From: Flammeovirgaceae bacterium UBA5008
GTDB taxonomy: Bacteria; Bacteroidota; Bacteroidia; Cytophagales; Cyclobacteriaceae
Length of the DNA stretch: 64,000 nucleotides
Direction: 5' to 3'
Assembly (NCBI GenBank): GCA_002398365.1
Contig: DGYK01000010.1
Location: forward strand, 50,220-114,219
Positions within the stretch are counted from its first letter, which is position 1, and the number at the start of each line of letters is the position of its first letter. Of the stretch, positions 46,978 to 54,560 are shown one piece after another. The position numbers and the translations under genes were made by a program. The notes under the pieces are model-generated. The model ran no database searches. It saw nothing but the letters and a program-made list of their open reading frames with translations, and was not told the origin of the DNA.

Positions 46978-47226
46978 GAACGACAACTTAAAGTAAATCA
47001 GCAGCAAGCTTAGCACGCTGATAATTCCGTTAGCAATAATCACCGGCCATAGCATCAACGCGATTCCATAGACTAGCCAGATGATCGTGCTGGTGAATAC
47101 AATCAACAACATCGCCATGCTCAAATCGCCTGCGCTTTTGGTTTCCCAAACTTTATAAACCTGTGGAATAAATGTAATGGCGCTTAAGAACGCTCCCACA
47201 TGTCCGGCTACTTGTATCCAATCCAT
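46966..47226 (-). CDS. SemiSWEET sugar transporter
   Basis: This 86-residue protein has three membrane segments and the PQ-loop FIPQVYKVWETKS near residues 20-32, the hallmark of SemiSWEET. Such proteins work as dimers that move sugars across the inner membrane without energy input. It lies 3 bases after the pth gene on the same strand. The substrate cannot be told. Confidence 0.88.
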   Translation of the reverse strand: MDWIQVAGHVGAFLSAITFIPQVYKVWETKSAGDLSMAMLLIVFTSTIIWLVYGIALMLWPVIIANGIISVLSLLLIYFKLSFKKK

Positions 47227-47229
47227 ATT

Positions 47230-47790
47230 TTAAGAATTAAAAAAGTTCATGGTTCGTTCAGCGCCAATCGTGCAAAAGGAAAAAATCATTTCTGTTGCTT
47301 TGTCCATAGCAGCCGGCAATTGGGTAAACTCTTCTTGCGTAAAATTGCTCAATACATAATCTACCTGCTGTCCTTTTCCAAAGTTATTACCGACACCAAA
47401 TCGTAAGCGTGTATAATCTTGCCCGCCTAAAAGCAACTCTATATTTTTTAAACCATTATGGCCACCGGCACTTCCTTTCGTTCTCATCCGGAGACTGGCA
47501 AATGGTAACGCAATTTCATCTACGATTACTAACAAGTTCTCTTTTGGTATTTTTAAATCCTGCAGCCAATACGCGATGGCTTTGCCACTCAGATTCATAT
47601 AAGTAGAGGGCTTGATCAGATGCAATTGGCGGCCTTTGTATTTCAACTCAGCCTTGCTGGCCAATCGATCGGTTGTAAACTCAACTTTGTGTTGCTCGGC
47701 CATGCGGTCTAAAGTTAGAAAACCGATATTATGGCGAGTTAATTCGTATTCACTACCGATATTGCCCAAACCAGCGATCAAGTACTTCAT
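47230..47790 (-). CDS. pth: Peptidyl-tRNA hydrolase
   Basis: This 186-residue cytosolic enzyme frees tRNA from peptidyl-tRNA that drops off ribosomes. Catalytic His20 in LTRHNIGF, Asn10 in GLGN, and the Asp of VIVDEIALPF are in place, and the PSTYMNLSG motif (62-70) binds the substrate. It is downstream of rplY, separated by a terminator hairpin. Confidence 0.93.
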   Translation of the reverse strand: MKYLIAGLGNIGSEYELTRHNIGFLTLDRMAEQHKVEFTTDRLASKAELKYKGRQLHLIKPSTYMNLSGKAIAYWLQDLKIPKENLLVIVDEIALPFASLRMRTKGSAGGHNGLKNIELLLGGQDYTRLRFGVGNNFGKGQQVDYVLSNFTQEEFTQLPAAMDKATEMIFSFCTIGAERTMNFFNS

Positions 47791-47863
47791 GCGATTTTTC
47801 TAACCTATTAAACTTTCGTTAAAATACGCGATTCACCTTTCGGAAATCAAATGGAAACTAAAC

Positions 47864-47895
47864 AAAAAATCCTACCGATTAGGGTAGGATTTTTT
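47864..47895 (-). terminator. Terminator between rplY and pth
   Basis: A 13-base near-perfect stem (AAAAAATCCTACC with GGTAGGATTTTTT), loop of six, ends in T on the minus strand. It lies 21 bases after the rplY stop and ends that unit. Confidence 0.88.
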
Positions 47896-47916
47896 AAATA
47901 AGGATGGAAGAACTGA

Positions 47917-48585
47917 TTATTTCTTCTTCTCGTCTTTCTTAGGAGCTTCCGCTTTCTTCGCATCTGCAGCAGGAGCGGCCGCAGCAGGAGCAGCAGCGCC
48001 TTCAGCAGGAGCAGCAGCAGCTGACTCTTCAGCCAACTTAGCAGCGCGAGGAACTTCCACAGCAGCAATAGCAGCCGCTTTCGGATCCAACAACTCGAGG
48101 TTAGGGATTTTTACATCACCCACTTTAATAGCGTGGTGGAAATCCAATGAAGAACAGTCGATATCAATATGATCAGGCATGTCTTTCGCGAAAGCGTAAA
48201 CTTTCAAAGACGCACGCTTGCGCACCAAAGTACCACCTTTAGATACACCCGGAGCTTGGCCAACCAAACGAACCGGTATGTCCATTTTAATTTTACGATC
48301 TTCGCTAATACGTAGAAAATCTACGTGAAGGATAATTTCACTTACAGGATGGAATTGAACTTCCTGCATGATTGCTTGACATTCTTCGCCTTCAATGTTC
48401 AAATGAACAAAGTGTGCTTCGTTGGTGTACACTAAGTCGCGGAACAAAATAACGGGCGAGTGGAAATGAACTTGCTTATCACCTCCGTAAAGTACGCAAG
48501 GAACATTTCCTTCTTCACGGGTTTTTTGCGAGTCATTCTTGCCGAGATTTGCTCTTCGATACCCTATAATCTCGATGGTTTTCAT
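47917..48585 (-). CDS. rplY: Ribosomal protein bL25 / general stress protein Ctc
   Basis: This 222-residue long form of bL25 binds 5S rRNA. It has the N-terminal L25 domain (RRANLGKNDSQKTREEG, CVLYGGDK) and the TL5-like C-terminal domain (KVYAFAKDMPDHIDIDCSSL). It ends in an Ala/Pro/Lys-rich tail (residues about 178-222) of low complexity, common in Bacteroidota. It is 29 bases downstream of prs, the pair order known in many bacteria. A terminator follows. Confidence 0.93.
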   Translation of the reverse strand: MKTIEIIGYRRANLGKNDSQKTREEGNVPCVLYGGDKQVHFHSPVILFRDLVYTNEAHFVHLNIEGEECQAIMQEVQFHPVSEIILHVDFLRISEDRKIKMDIPVRLVGQAPGVSKGGTLVRKRASLKVYAFAKDMPDHIDIDCSSLDFHHAIKVGDVKIPNLELLDPKAAAIAAVEVPRAAKLAEESAAAAPAEGAAAPAAAAPAADAKKAEAPKKDEKKK

Positions 48586-48614
48586 AATTGTTTATTGGTT
48601 TAAATTAAAATTGA

Positions 48615-49544
48615 TTACAAACGGATAAATAATGAACTGATCGATTCATGATCGTGAATCTTGCGAATGGCCTTCGCAAACAAATCCGATACAGTCAATA
48701 CTTTGATTTTAGAAACTTGTTGCTTTAAAGGAATGGTATCAGAAACAACCAACTCTTCCAAAACAGAAGATTGAATGTTTTCGTAGGCTTTACCTGATAA
48801 AACCGGGTGCGTACAAATAGCACGCACAGTATTGGCTCCTTTTTCTTTTAAGAGTCCGGCTGCTTTGCACAACGTGCCACCGGTATCCACTAAATCGTCT
48901 ACCAGAATTACATCTTTGCCTTCCACTTCACCAATCAATCGCATGGATTCTACTTTGTTGGCTTCTTTGCGGTATTTATCGCAAACGGCTAACTCTGCAT
49001 TGAAGAATTTCGCGAAACTTCTGGCACGCTTAATGCCACCCACATCCGGAGAGGCAAACATAATGTTTGGCAAATTCAACGACTTGAGGTAAGGAACAAA
49101 AATATAATTACCATCTAAGTGATCGAGCGGAATATCAAAGAATCCCTGAATCTGATCAGCATGTAAGTCACAGGTCATGATTCGGTTAGCACCTGCTGCA
49201 GACAAAAGATTAGCAATTAACTTGGCGGCAATGGCTACCCGGGGCTTGTCTTTACGGTCCTGACGGGCATATCCAAAATAGGGGATGATGACATTCACAT
49301 TGGATGCACTGGCACGCTTGGCCGCGTCAATCATCAGCAACAACTCCATAAAGTTGTCGGCTGGCGCAAAGGTAGATTGTACTATAAAAACATCGTGGCC
49401 ACGCACCGACTCTCCAATATAAGGAGACATCTCACCATCGCTAAACTGCTGATAATCAACTTTACCGAGCGGCTCGCCATAAGCGTGTGCTACTTTCTCA
49501 GCCAGATAAGTGGTAGCGCGACCAGAAAATATTTTTACAGCCAT
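48615..49544 (-). CDS. prs: Ribose-phosphate pyrophosphokinase
   Basis: PRPP synthase makes 5-phosphoribosyl-1-pyrophosphate from ribose 5-phosphate and ATP. The 309-residue length fits. Landmarks are FSDGEMSPYIGESVRGHDVF, YFGYARQDRKDKPR (ATP/flexible-loop region), VSPDVGGIKRAR (as SPDVGGIKRARSF), and the PRPP loop VDDLVDTGGT. Its start lies only 13 bases after the hairpin behind tRNA-Gln, with no room for an own promoter there, so some transcription must enter from the tRNA side or within the leader. Confidence 0.95.
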   Translation of the reverse strand: MAVKIFSGRATTYLAEKVAHAYGEPLGKVDYQQFSDGEMSPYIGESVRGHDVFIVQSTFAPADNFMELLLMIDAAKRASASNVNVIIPYFGYARQDRKDKPRVAIAAKLIANLLSAAGANRIMTCDLHADQIQGFFDIPLDHLDGNYIFVPYLKSLNLPNIMFASPDVGGIKRARSFAKFFNAELAVCDKYRKEANKVESMRLIGEVEGKDVILVDDLVDTGGTLCKAAGLLKEKGANTVRAICTHPVLSGKAYENIQSSVLEELVVSDTIPLKQQVSKIKVLTVSDLFAKAIRKIHDHESISSLFIRL

Positions 49545-49556
49545 ATTTTTAAAACT

Positions 49557-49588
49557 AAAAACCCGCTAGGTGTACCCGAGCGGGTTTT
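49557..49588 (-). terminator. Hairpin between tRNA-Gln and prs
   Basis: A 10-base stem (AAAACCCGCT with AGCGGGTTTT) with an 11-base loop is followed by a T-rich tail on the minus strand. It looks like a terminator for tRNA-Gln but forms most of the only leader prs has. Confidence 0.75.
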
Positions 49589-49590
49589 GG

Positions 49591-49665
49591 TGGTTGACCT
49601 ACTAGGATTCGAACCTAGAAAGGCAGAATCAAAATCTGCAGTGTTACCATTACACCATAGGTCAA
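49591..49665 (-). tRNA. tRNA-Gln (anticodon TTG)
   Basis: The minus-strand sequence folds as a tRNA: acceptor arm TTGACCT / AGGTCAA, D arm, anticodon stem GCAGA / TCTGC with the loop TTTTGAT (anticodon TTG, reads CAA), and T arm CTAGG / CCTAG with TTCGAAT. CCA is encoded at the 3' end (49591-49593). The U1-A72 pair is typical for tRNA-Gln. Confidence 0.95.
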
Positions 49666-49686
49666 TCTATCCCTTAAAAAGGTTCG

Positions 49687-49714
49687 CAAAGGTAGAATTT
49701 ATTTTGAAAAGCAA
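49687..49714 (-). promoter_or_regulatory. Promoter of tRNA-Gln (and probably prs)
   Basis: On the minus strand: TTG (49714-49712), a 17-base spacer and TACCTTTG (49694-49687), a full match to the -7 consensus. It lies about 22 bases before the tRNA 5' end, as expected for a tRNA promoter. Confidence 0.65.
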
Positions 49715-49764
49715 AACCCAATTTTTAGGGTTTTTTTATGGGATTATGGATTGCTCAGAAATAG

Positions 49765-50337
49765 TTAAAGTTCAGATGTCTCTTTCTGGGCTTGCCCCTC
49801 TACAAAACCCTCGGCCCAAAAACGGTATTTGTCTAAGATCGAGATTACTGCGTTTCGTAAATGCCGCTGATTGTTAAAATCGATACCACCATAAAACGTG
49901 GTGGCATAGCCCTGCCAAATGGATTTATTCTGCCTGCGGTCGTATAATTGAATCAATAATGTGCCGCTTTTCATATTCAGCTTTTTAGGATTGTAGTCCA
50001 CATCCGTCCGCTGCGATTTTACCCACTCTTCAATTTCAGGCTGGTTGTAACCGTTGAATTTCAGGCTGTCTGAAAACATTTTGAAGCCAACAATCAAATG
50101 CGGGCGGGTATCGGTTAACTTATATCCTAAAAATTTCATGCGCGAAATGATGGATTTTTCAATCACCTCATTGGTCATGGTGGTATCGTTTAGTCCAATC
50201 GGCTTCATGATGTTGAAAGTCCGGTATCGTTTGAAATTGCCGTTATAGCTATAATCGTACTCAACGGGTAATTCTTTAAATCCAAGACAAGAACTGAGAA
50301 GTAAAGCCACAAGAATGTGCCAGTAGATTTTCTTCAT
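49765..50337 (-). CDS. DUF4136 lipoprotein
   Basis: The 190-residue protein has a lipoprotein signal (MKKIYWHILVALLLSSC, Cys17) and the DUF4136 fold, seen from YKLTDTRPHLIVGFKMF and the middle LIQLYDRRQNKSIWQGYAT. The role of the family is unknown; it is common in Bacteroidota envelopes. It is divergent from ppc and monocistronic. Confidence 0.82.
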   Translation of the reverse strand: MKKIYWHILVALLLSSCLGFKELPVEYDYSYNGNFKRYRTFNIMKPIGLNDTTMTNEVIEKSIISRMKFLGYKLTDTRPHLIVGFKMFSDSLKFNGYNQPEIEEWVKSQRTDVDYNPKKLNMKSGTLLIQLYDRRQNKSIWQGYATTFYGGIDFNNQRHLRNAVISILDKYRFWAEGFVEGQAQKETSEL

Positions 50338-50373
50338 ACGATTCTGGGTTTAGTTAACAAAAGTTAGGTTAAA

Positions 50374-53004
50374 TTGTCGCCAACTGCAAATTCGCTGATG
50401 TTAAATTACTTCAGCTATTTTAAACGTAACCGGAAAATGACCTCTTATTCGCAACTGGTGGCTACCAGATTTCACATATACAATAGCCTTTTCCTCAATT
50501 TGCCATTTCGCAATGTGGCCCGCACAGGTGTTTTGCTGCCTCTTTTGCAGCAGTACTGTGCTACCGGATTCGCCAATGGAAAGTCAGCCTCCGAAATTCT
50601 ATCTCATTTTTTTAAAGAGATGGCCCCACAAGTGAATGAGCAGGAGCAATTCGATTTATTGTTTAGTTTCATTCAATATATTGAACGGCAAGTAGCGCTG
50701 TTCGATTCGGTGGAAGATGCCGCCTTTGAACAAGTCAATGACTTTAATGGAAAAGGAACCATTTCGGCTTTGCTGCTGCGCACCAAACTGGAAAAGAAAG
50801 AGGCAGAGCTTTTGCAACGCCTTCAGGATTTTAGTTTGCGCATTGTGTTGACTGCGCACCCCACTCAGTTTTACCCTGGCCATGTGTTGGGTATTCTTAC
50901 CGATTTAGAAACAGCCATTCGCCAAAACGATCTTTCAGAGATCAACGTACTGCTGCAGCAGCTTGGTAAAACCGGGTTCATCAACCAAAACAAACCTACA
51001 CCTTATGACGAAGCGCTCAGTTTGTGCTGGTATCTCGAAAATGTATTTTATCATTCCATCCCGCAAATCGTTTCTTCGCTCGCGCAAGGTTTAGATGTTT
51101 CGCTGGCCGACTGGCAAAACAATAAATTGATTGTCATCGGATTTTGGCCGGGTGGCGATCGTGATGGCAATCCATTCGTAACTGCCGAGATTACGCTGCG
51201 TGTTGCCGCGCGCTTACAAGAGTCTATTTTGAAATGTTATTATAAAGATGCACGCTTGCTTCGAAGACGCCTAACGTTTCACGGAGTGGCTGATCGGATG
51301 ATTGCTGTGGAGCAAAAAATCTACGCGCTCGTTTACCGAAAGGAAAAAAGTTACCAACATGCGCAAGAACTCTTACAAGAACTCAGTGAAATTCGTTCAC
51401 GACTGGTAGACGATCATGGAGGATTATTTTTAGAGTTGCTCGATGCCTTTATTCTCAAGATCAACATTTTTGGGTTCCATTTCGCAACCTTAGACATACG
51501 TCAGGATAGCCGCAAGCATGATGCTGTTTGGAATGGAATCTTAGATAAACTGTCGACTAAGCGAAGTAGTATTTCATCCCAAGAGTTTGAAGCCCTTTCA
51601 CGCCAAGAGCAAATCAACTATCTGCTTTCCATCAAATCCAATTTGATCTTTGTCGATTTCGAAGATGCTTTGGTAAACGAAACGATCCAAAGTATTTTGG
51701 CCATCGCTAAAATTCAAAAAGAGAACGGTGCAGCCGGAAGTCATCGGTATGTAATCAGCAATTGCCAACAAGCATTGCACGTAATCGAAGTGTTTGTCTT
51801 AGCTCGATTACTCATCGGCAATGGAGAAGAATTGGATTTGGATATTGTTCCCTTGTTTGAAACCATCGATGACTTGGCACATGCTCCGGCAATCATGGAG
51901 GAATTATATTCTATACCGGCTTATCGTGCACACTTGGAGCGCAGAAAAAATCATCAAACAATCATGCTAGGATTTTCGGATGGCACGAAGGATGGCGGCT
52001 ACTTGCGTGCCAACTGGTCAATCTTCCGGGCCAAAGAAAGTTTGAGTGCAGTTTCTCGTAAGTATGGTTTGAAAGCACTGTTCTTTGATGGCAGGGGAGG
52101 CCCGCCTGCACGCGGAGGCGGCAACACCCACGATTTCTACGCATCGTTAGGTGATACGATTGAGCACGAACAAGTGCAGGTAACCATTCAAGGTCAAACG
52201 ATCAGTTCTAATTTTGGTAAGGTCGCTTCCAGTCGTTTTAATTTGGAACAATTAGTTTCTGCAGGGTTGGAAGGCTCGATCTTCAAGCGTAATGAAACGC
52301 AGTTTACAGAAGCGGATAAATTGTTACTGGATGAATTAGCCAATGAAGGCTATCGCGCATATTTGGATTTGAAGCACCACGAAAAATTTGTTCCGTATCT
52401 GGAGAAAGTGACTCCTTTGTCTTTCTTTGGCGATACCAACATTGGTTCCCGACCCGTGAAGCGCAGCGCGAGCGAAGGACTTAAGTTTGAAGATCTTCGT
52501 GCCATTCCATTTGTAGGTTCGTGGGCCATGATGAAACAAAATATTCCCGGATTTTACGGTGTGGGCAGTGCAATCGAAGCGTTGGAAATGAAAGGAAAAT
52601 TGCCGCTGTTGAAACAGTTGTATCAAAACTCTTTATTCTTCCGCACCCTGTTGGGTAATAGTATGATGTCTCTCACCAAAACGTATTATGAAGCCACTAC
52701 CTATCTAGGCAACGACCCGGAGTTCGGTCCGTTCTGGCACAAAATGTATAACGAGTATTTATTATCAAAATCTAAAACACTGGAGGTATCTGGTTTGAAT
52801 GAGTTGATGGGCAACAATCCTAATATTCGCCAATCCGTTCACTTGCGTGAACAAATTGTGTTGCCGCTAATCGCCATACAGCAATCGGCTTTGATGAATT
52901 TGCGCAATTTGAATGAGTCGAATAAAGTACACGAGTTGCGTTATCGCAAATTAATCATCCGCAGCATGTTTGGAATCATCAATGCGGCCAGAAATTCAGC
53001 TTAA
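50374..53004 (+). CDS. ppc: Phosphoenolpyruvate carboxylase
   Basis: The enzyme fixes bicarbonate onto PEP to give oxaloacetate, refilling the TCA cycle. Catalytic motifs are visible: the His of LTAHPTQFYPG, GGDRDGNPFVT, GFSDGTKDGGYL, and the Arg-rich loop DGRGGPPARGGG. The loop differs from the better known GRGG(S/T)xGRGG form, and the C-terminus ends in RNSA instead of the usual NTG, so this is a divergent branch. The start is uncertain: TTG at 50374, ATG at 50398 or ATG at 50437 (MTSYSQLVATRF); the last fits the family best. Confidence 0.9.
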   Translation: MSPTANSLMLNYFSYFKRNRKMTSYSQLVATRFHIYNSLFLNLPFRNVARTGVLLPLLQQYCATGFANGKSASEILSHFFKEMAPQVNEQEQFDLLFSFIQYIERQVALFDSVEDAAFEQVNDFNGKGTISALLLRTKLEKKEAELLQRLQDFSLRIVLTAHPTQFYPGHVLGILTDLETAIRQNDLSEINVLLQQLGKTGFINQNKPTPYDEALSLCWYLENVFYHSIPQIVSSLAQGLDVSLADWQNNKLIVIGFWPGGDRDGNPFVTAEITLRVAARLQESILKCYYKDARLLRRRLTFHGVADRMIAVEQKIYALVYRKEKSYQHAQELLQELSEIRSRLVDDHGGLFLELLDAFILKINIFGFHFATLDIRQDSRKHDAVWNGILDKLSTKRSSISSQEFEALSRQEQINYLLSIKSNLIFVDFEDALVNETIQSILAIAKIQKENGAAGSHRYVISNCQQALHVIEVFVLARLLIGNGEELDLDIVPLFETIDDLAHAPAIMEELYSIPAYRAHLERRKNHQTIMLGFSDGTKDGGYLRANWSIFRAKESLSAVSRKYGLKALFFDGRGGPPARGGGNTHDFYASLGDTIEHEQVQVTIQGQTISSNFGKVASSRFNLEQLVSAGLEGSIFKRNETQFTEADKLLLDELANEGYRAYLDLKHHEKFVPYLEKVTPLSFFGDTNIGSRPVKRSASEGLKFEDLRAIPFVGSWAMMKQNIPGFYGVGSAIEALEMKGKLPLLKQLYQNSLFFRTLLGNSMMSLTKTYYEATTYLGNDPEFGPFWHKMYNEYLLSKSKTLEVSGLNELMGNNPNIRQSVHLREQIVLPLIAIQQSALMNLRNLNESNKVHELRYRKLIIRSMFGIINAARNSA

Positions 53005-53006
53005 TT

Positions 53007-53492
53007 GTGATTGACTTAGATACATTTCAAGAAAAAGCGAAGGCACAGTCCGTTCAAAACAAAAAGTTTTTGATAGGATTGAAGAAAAAGAATCCACGCG
53101 AAGTGGATGATGCATTTCATGAGGTGCATGAAGAGGTGTTTCAGGAAATGGATTGCTTGGAGTGTGCGAATTGTTGTAAAACCACAAGTCCTATTTTTTA
53201 TCAGACCGATATTGAGCGGGTTGCGAAAGCCCTGCGCATGAAGCCGGGCGATTTTATTGAAAAGTATTTGCGAATAGATGAAGACAAAGACTATGTGCTT
53301 AAGTCTTCACCTTGTCCCTTTTTAGATTCAGATAATTATTGCAGCGTTTATGCTGACCGTCCGAAGGCTTGCCGGGAGTATCCACACACCGATCGAAAAA
53401 AAATGGTGCAGATTATGGATTTGACACACAAAAACACACTGGTATGCCCAGCTGTTTTTGAAATGGTCGAACGGCTAAAAGCGATTGGCTGA
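53007..53492 (+). CDS. YkgJ-like cysteine cluster protein
   Basis: The 161-residue protein has the CxxCxxCC-type cluster in DCLECANCCKTTSP and more cysteines in SPCPFLDSDNYC and KACREYP, as in the YkgJ/zinc- or iron-chelating family. Start is GTG at 53007, 2 bases after the ppc stop, so it is co-transcribed with ppc. It is probably cytosolic and metal-binding; its activity is unknown. Confidence 0.85.
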   Translation: MIDLDTFQEKAKAQSVQNKKFLIGLKKKNPREVDDAFHEVHEEVFQEMDCLECANCCKTTSPIFYQTDIERVAKALRMKPGDFIEKYLRIDEDKDYVLKSSPCPFLDSDNYCSVYADRPKACREYPHTDRKKMVQIMDLTHKNTLVCPAVFEMVERLKAIG

Positions 53493-53592
53493 CTCAGACC
53501 TTCCAGAAATAAAAATACTTATTGATGTAAGAATTGATCAAAAATCGATTGATCGGTGAATGAAGCATTGGCTTTTTTTGCAGAAAAAAAAT

Positions 53593-54138
53593 ATGAACAA
53601 TAGTACCGAGAATGTGACCCTTGCCGCAGCTTTTGTGAATGATGTTTTAACTATTTATCAGGATAAGTCAGCGACTGATTTTGAAACGTTAAAGGGGTTT
53701 ACTAAAGGCCATGATCTTTCCAACCCGATGAACATGGTTCCGATTACCGTTTACAATGATATGTGCAATTGGATTGAGAACCAAGTAGGTAAAGCCAATG
53801 CTCGTTTGGTAGGTAGGCAGATTGGCAAAACGGCATTTGATGCCATGAAGCGATTCAATTTGGTCACAGATCAATCTACGCCACACGAAGTGATGAAGGC
53901 GCTTGCTACTGTAGCAAGCACGATGATCAAGGATCCGCATGGCCGAGGTTGGGAGATTCTTGAATTTGGTCCCAAGCATATCGTGATGCGAAGAACACAA
54001 ACGTTTAACAGCACGCTGCAATTTGGACTATTGGACGAGATCATTCGCAAAACCAAAGTACTGGCGCCCAAAATCGAATATTTGAAAAACGTGGAAGCAG
54101 GAGATGAGTTCGATGAATACAAAATCTCTTGGCTATAA
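53593..54138 (+). CDS. Unknown protein, perhaps a heme-NO-binding/V4R-like fold
   Basis: I chose the ATG at 53593 (MNNSTENVTLAAAFVNDVL) over one at 53560, which adds a Lys-rich stretch. The 181-residue protein is mixed alpha/beta. It has VPITVYNDMCNWIENQVG, then a helix KANARLVGRQIGKTAFDAM and a C-terminal strand region GWEILEFGPKHIVMRRTQTF. This order resembles HNOB/V4R-type ligand-binding domains, but I cannot name a ligand residue. It lies 100 bases after the YkgJ-like gene and ends at a strong terminator. Confidence 0.55.
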   Translation: MNNSTENVTLAAAFVNDVLTIYQDKSATDFETLKGFTKGHDLSNPMNMVPITVYNDMCNWIENQVGKANARLVGRQIGKTAFDAMKRFNLVTDQSTPHEVMKALATVASTMIKDPHGRGWEILEFGPKHIVMRRTQTFNSTLQFGLLDEIIRKTKVLAPKIEYLKNVEAGDEFDEYKISWL

Positions 54139-54155
54139 AGAACATGCTTTACATT

Positions 54156-54190
54156 AAAAAAGGGCAGCGGTGTTAAACTGCTGCCCTTTT
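54156..54190. terminator. Bidirectional terminator between the unknown gene and trxA
   Basis: AAAAGGGCAGC pairs with GCTGCCCTTTT around an 11-base loop. There is an A-run on one side and T on the other, so it can end both the plus-strand unit and trxA. Confidence 0.85.
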
Positions 54191-54210
54191 CATTTCTACG
54201 TCAAGTAAAA

Positions 54211-54531
54211 TTAAACCTGCGCTTGTAGCTTGTTAGCTAAAACAGATTTCGGCACAGCTCCAATTTGCTTATCTACAATTTGGCCGTTTTTGAAAACCAG
54301 CAACGTAGGGATGTTGCGAACGCCAAAACGAGCGGTCACTTGTGGATTATCATCCACATTTAATTTGGCTACAATGGCCTTGCCTTCATAGTCTCCGGCT
54401 AATTCTTCCACCAAAGGACCAATCATTTTACAAGGTCCGCACCATTCGGCCCAAAAATCGACCAAAACGGGTTTGTCGCTTTTTAAGGTTTCATCAAACG
54501 TTGCATCGGTAAGTTCGAGTGTTTTTCCCAT
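54211..54531 (-). CDS. trxA: Thioredoxin
   Basis: This 106-residue cytosolic thioredoxin has the active site W30-C31-G-P-C34-K in DFWAEWCGPCKM and the cis-Pro loop RNIPTLLVF. The ATG at 54531 (MGKTLELTDATFD) is right for the family; longer readings run back into dnaE. It provides reducing power for ribonucleotide reductase and other enzymes. It follows dnaE by 29 bases and has its own -7 box. Confidence 0.95.
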   Translation of the reverse strand: MGKTLELTDATFDETLKSDKPVLVDFWAEWCGPCKMIGPLVEELAGDYEGKAIVAKLNVDDNPQVTARFGVRNIPTLLVFKNGQIVDKQIGAVPKSVLANKLQAQV

Positions 54532-54560
54532 GATATAGAGTGTGTTTATATGTTCATTAA

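Noticed and set aside
47917..48050. Short Ala/Pro/Lys-rich repeats as a tandem repeat array
   Set aside because: They encode the low-complexity tail of bL25 and are normal for the family here.
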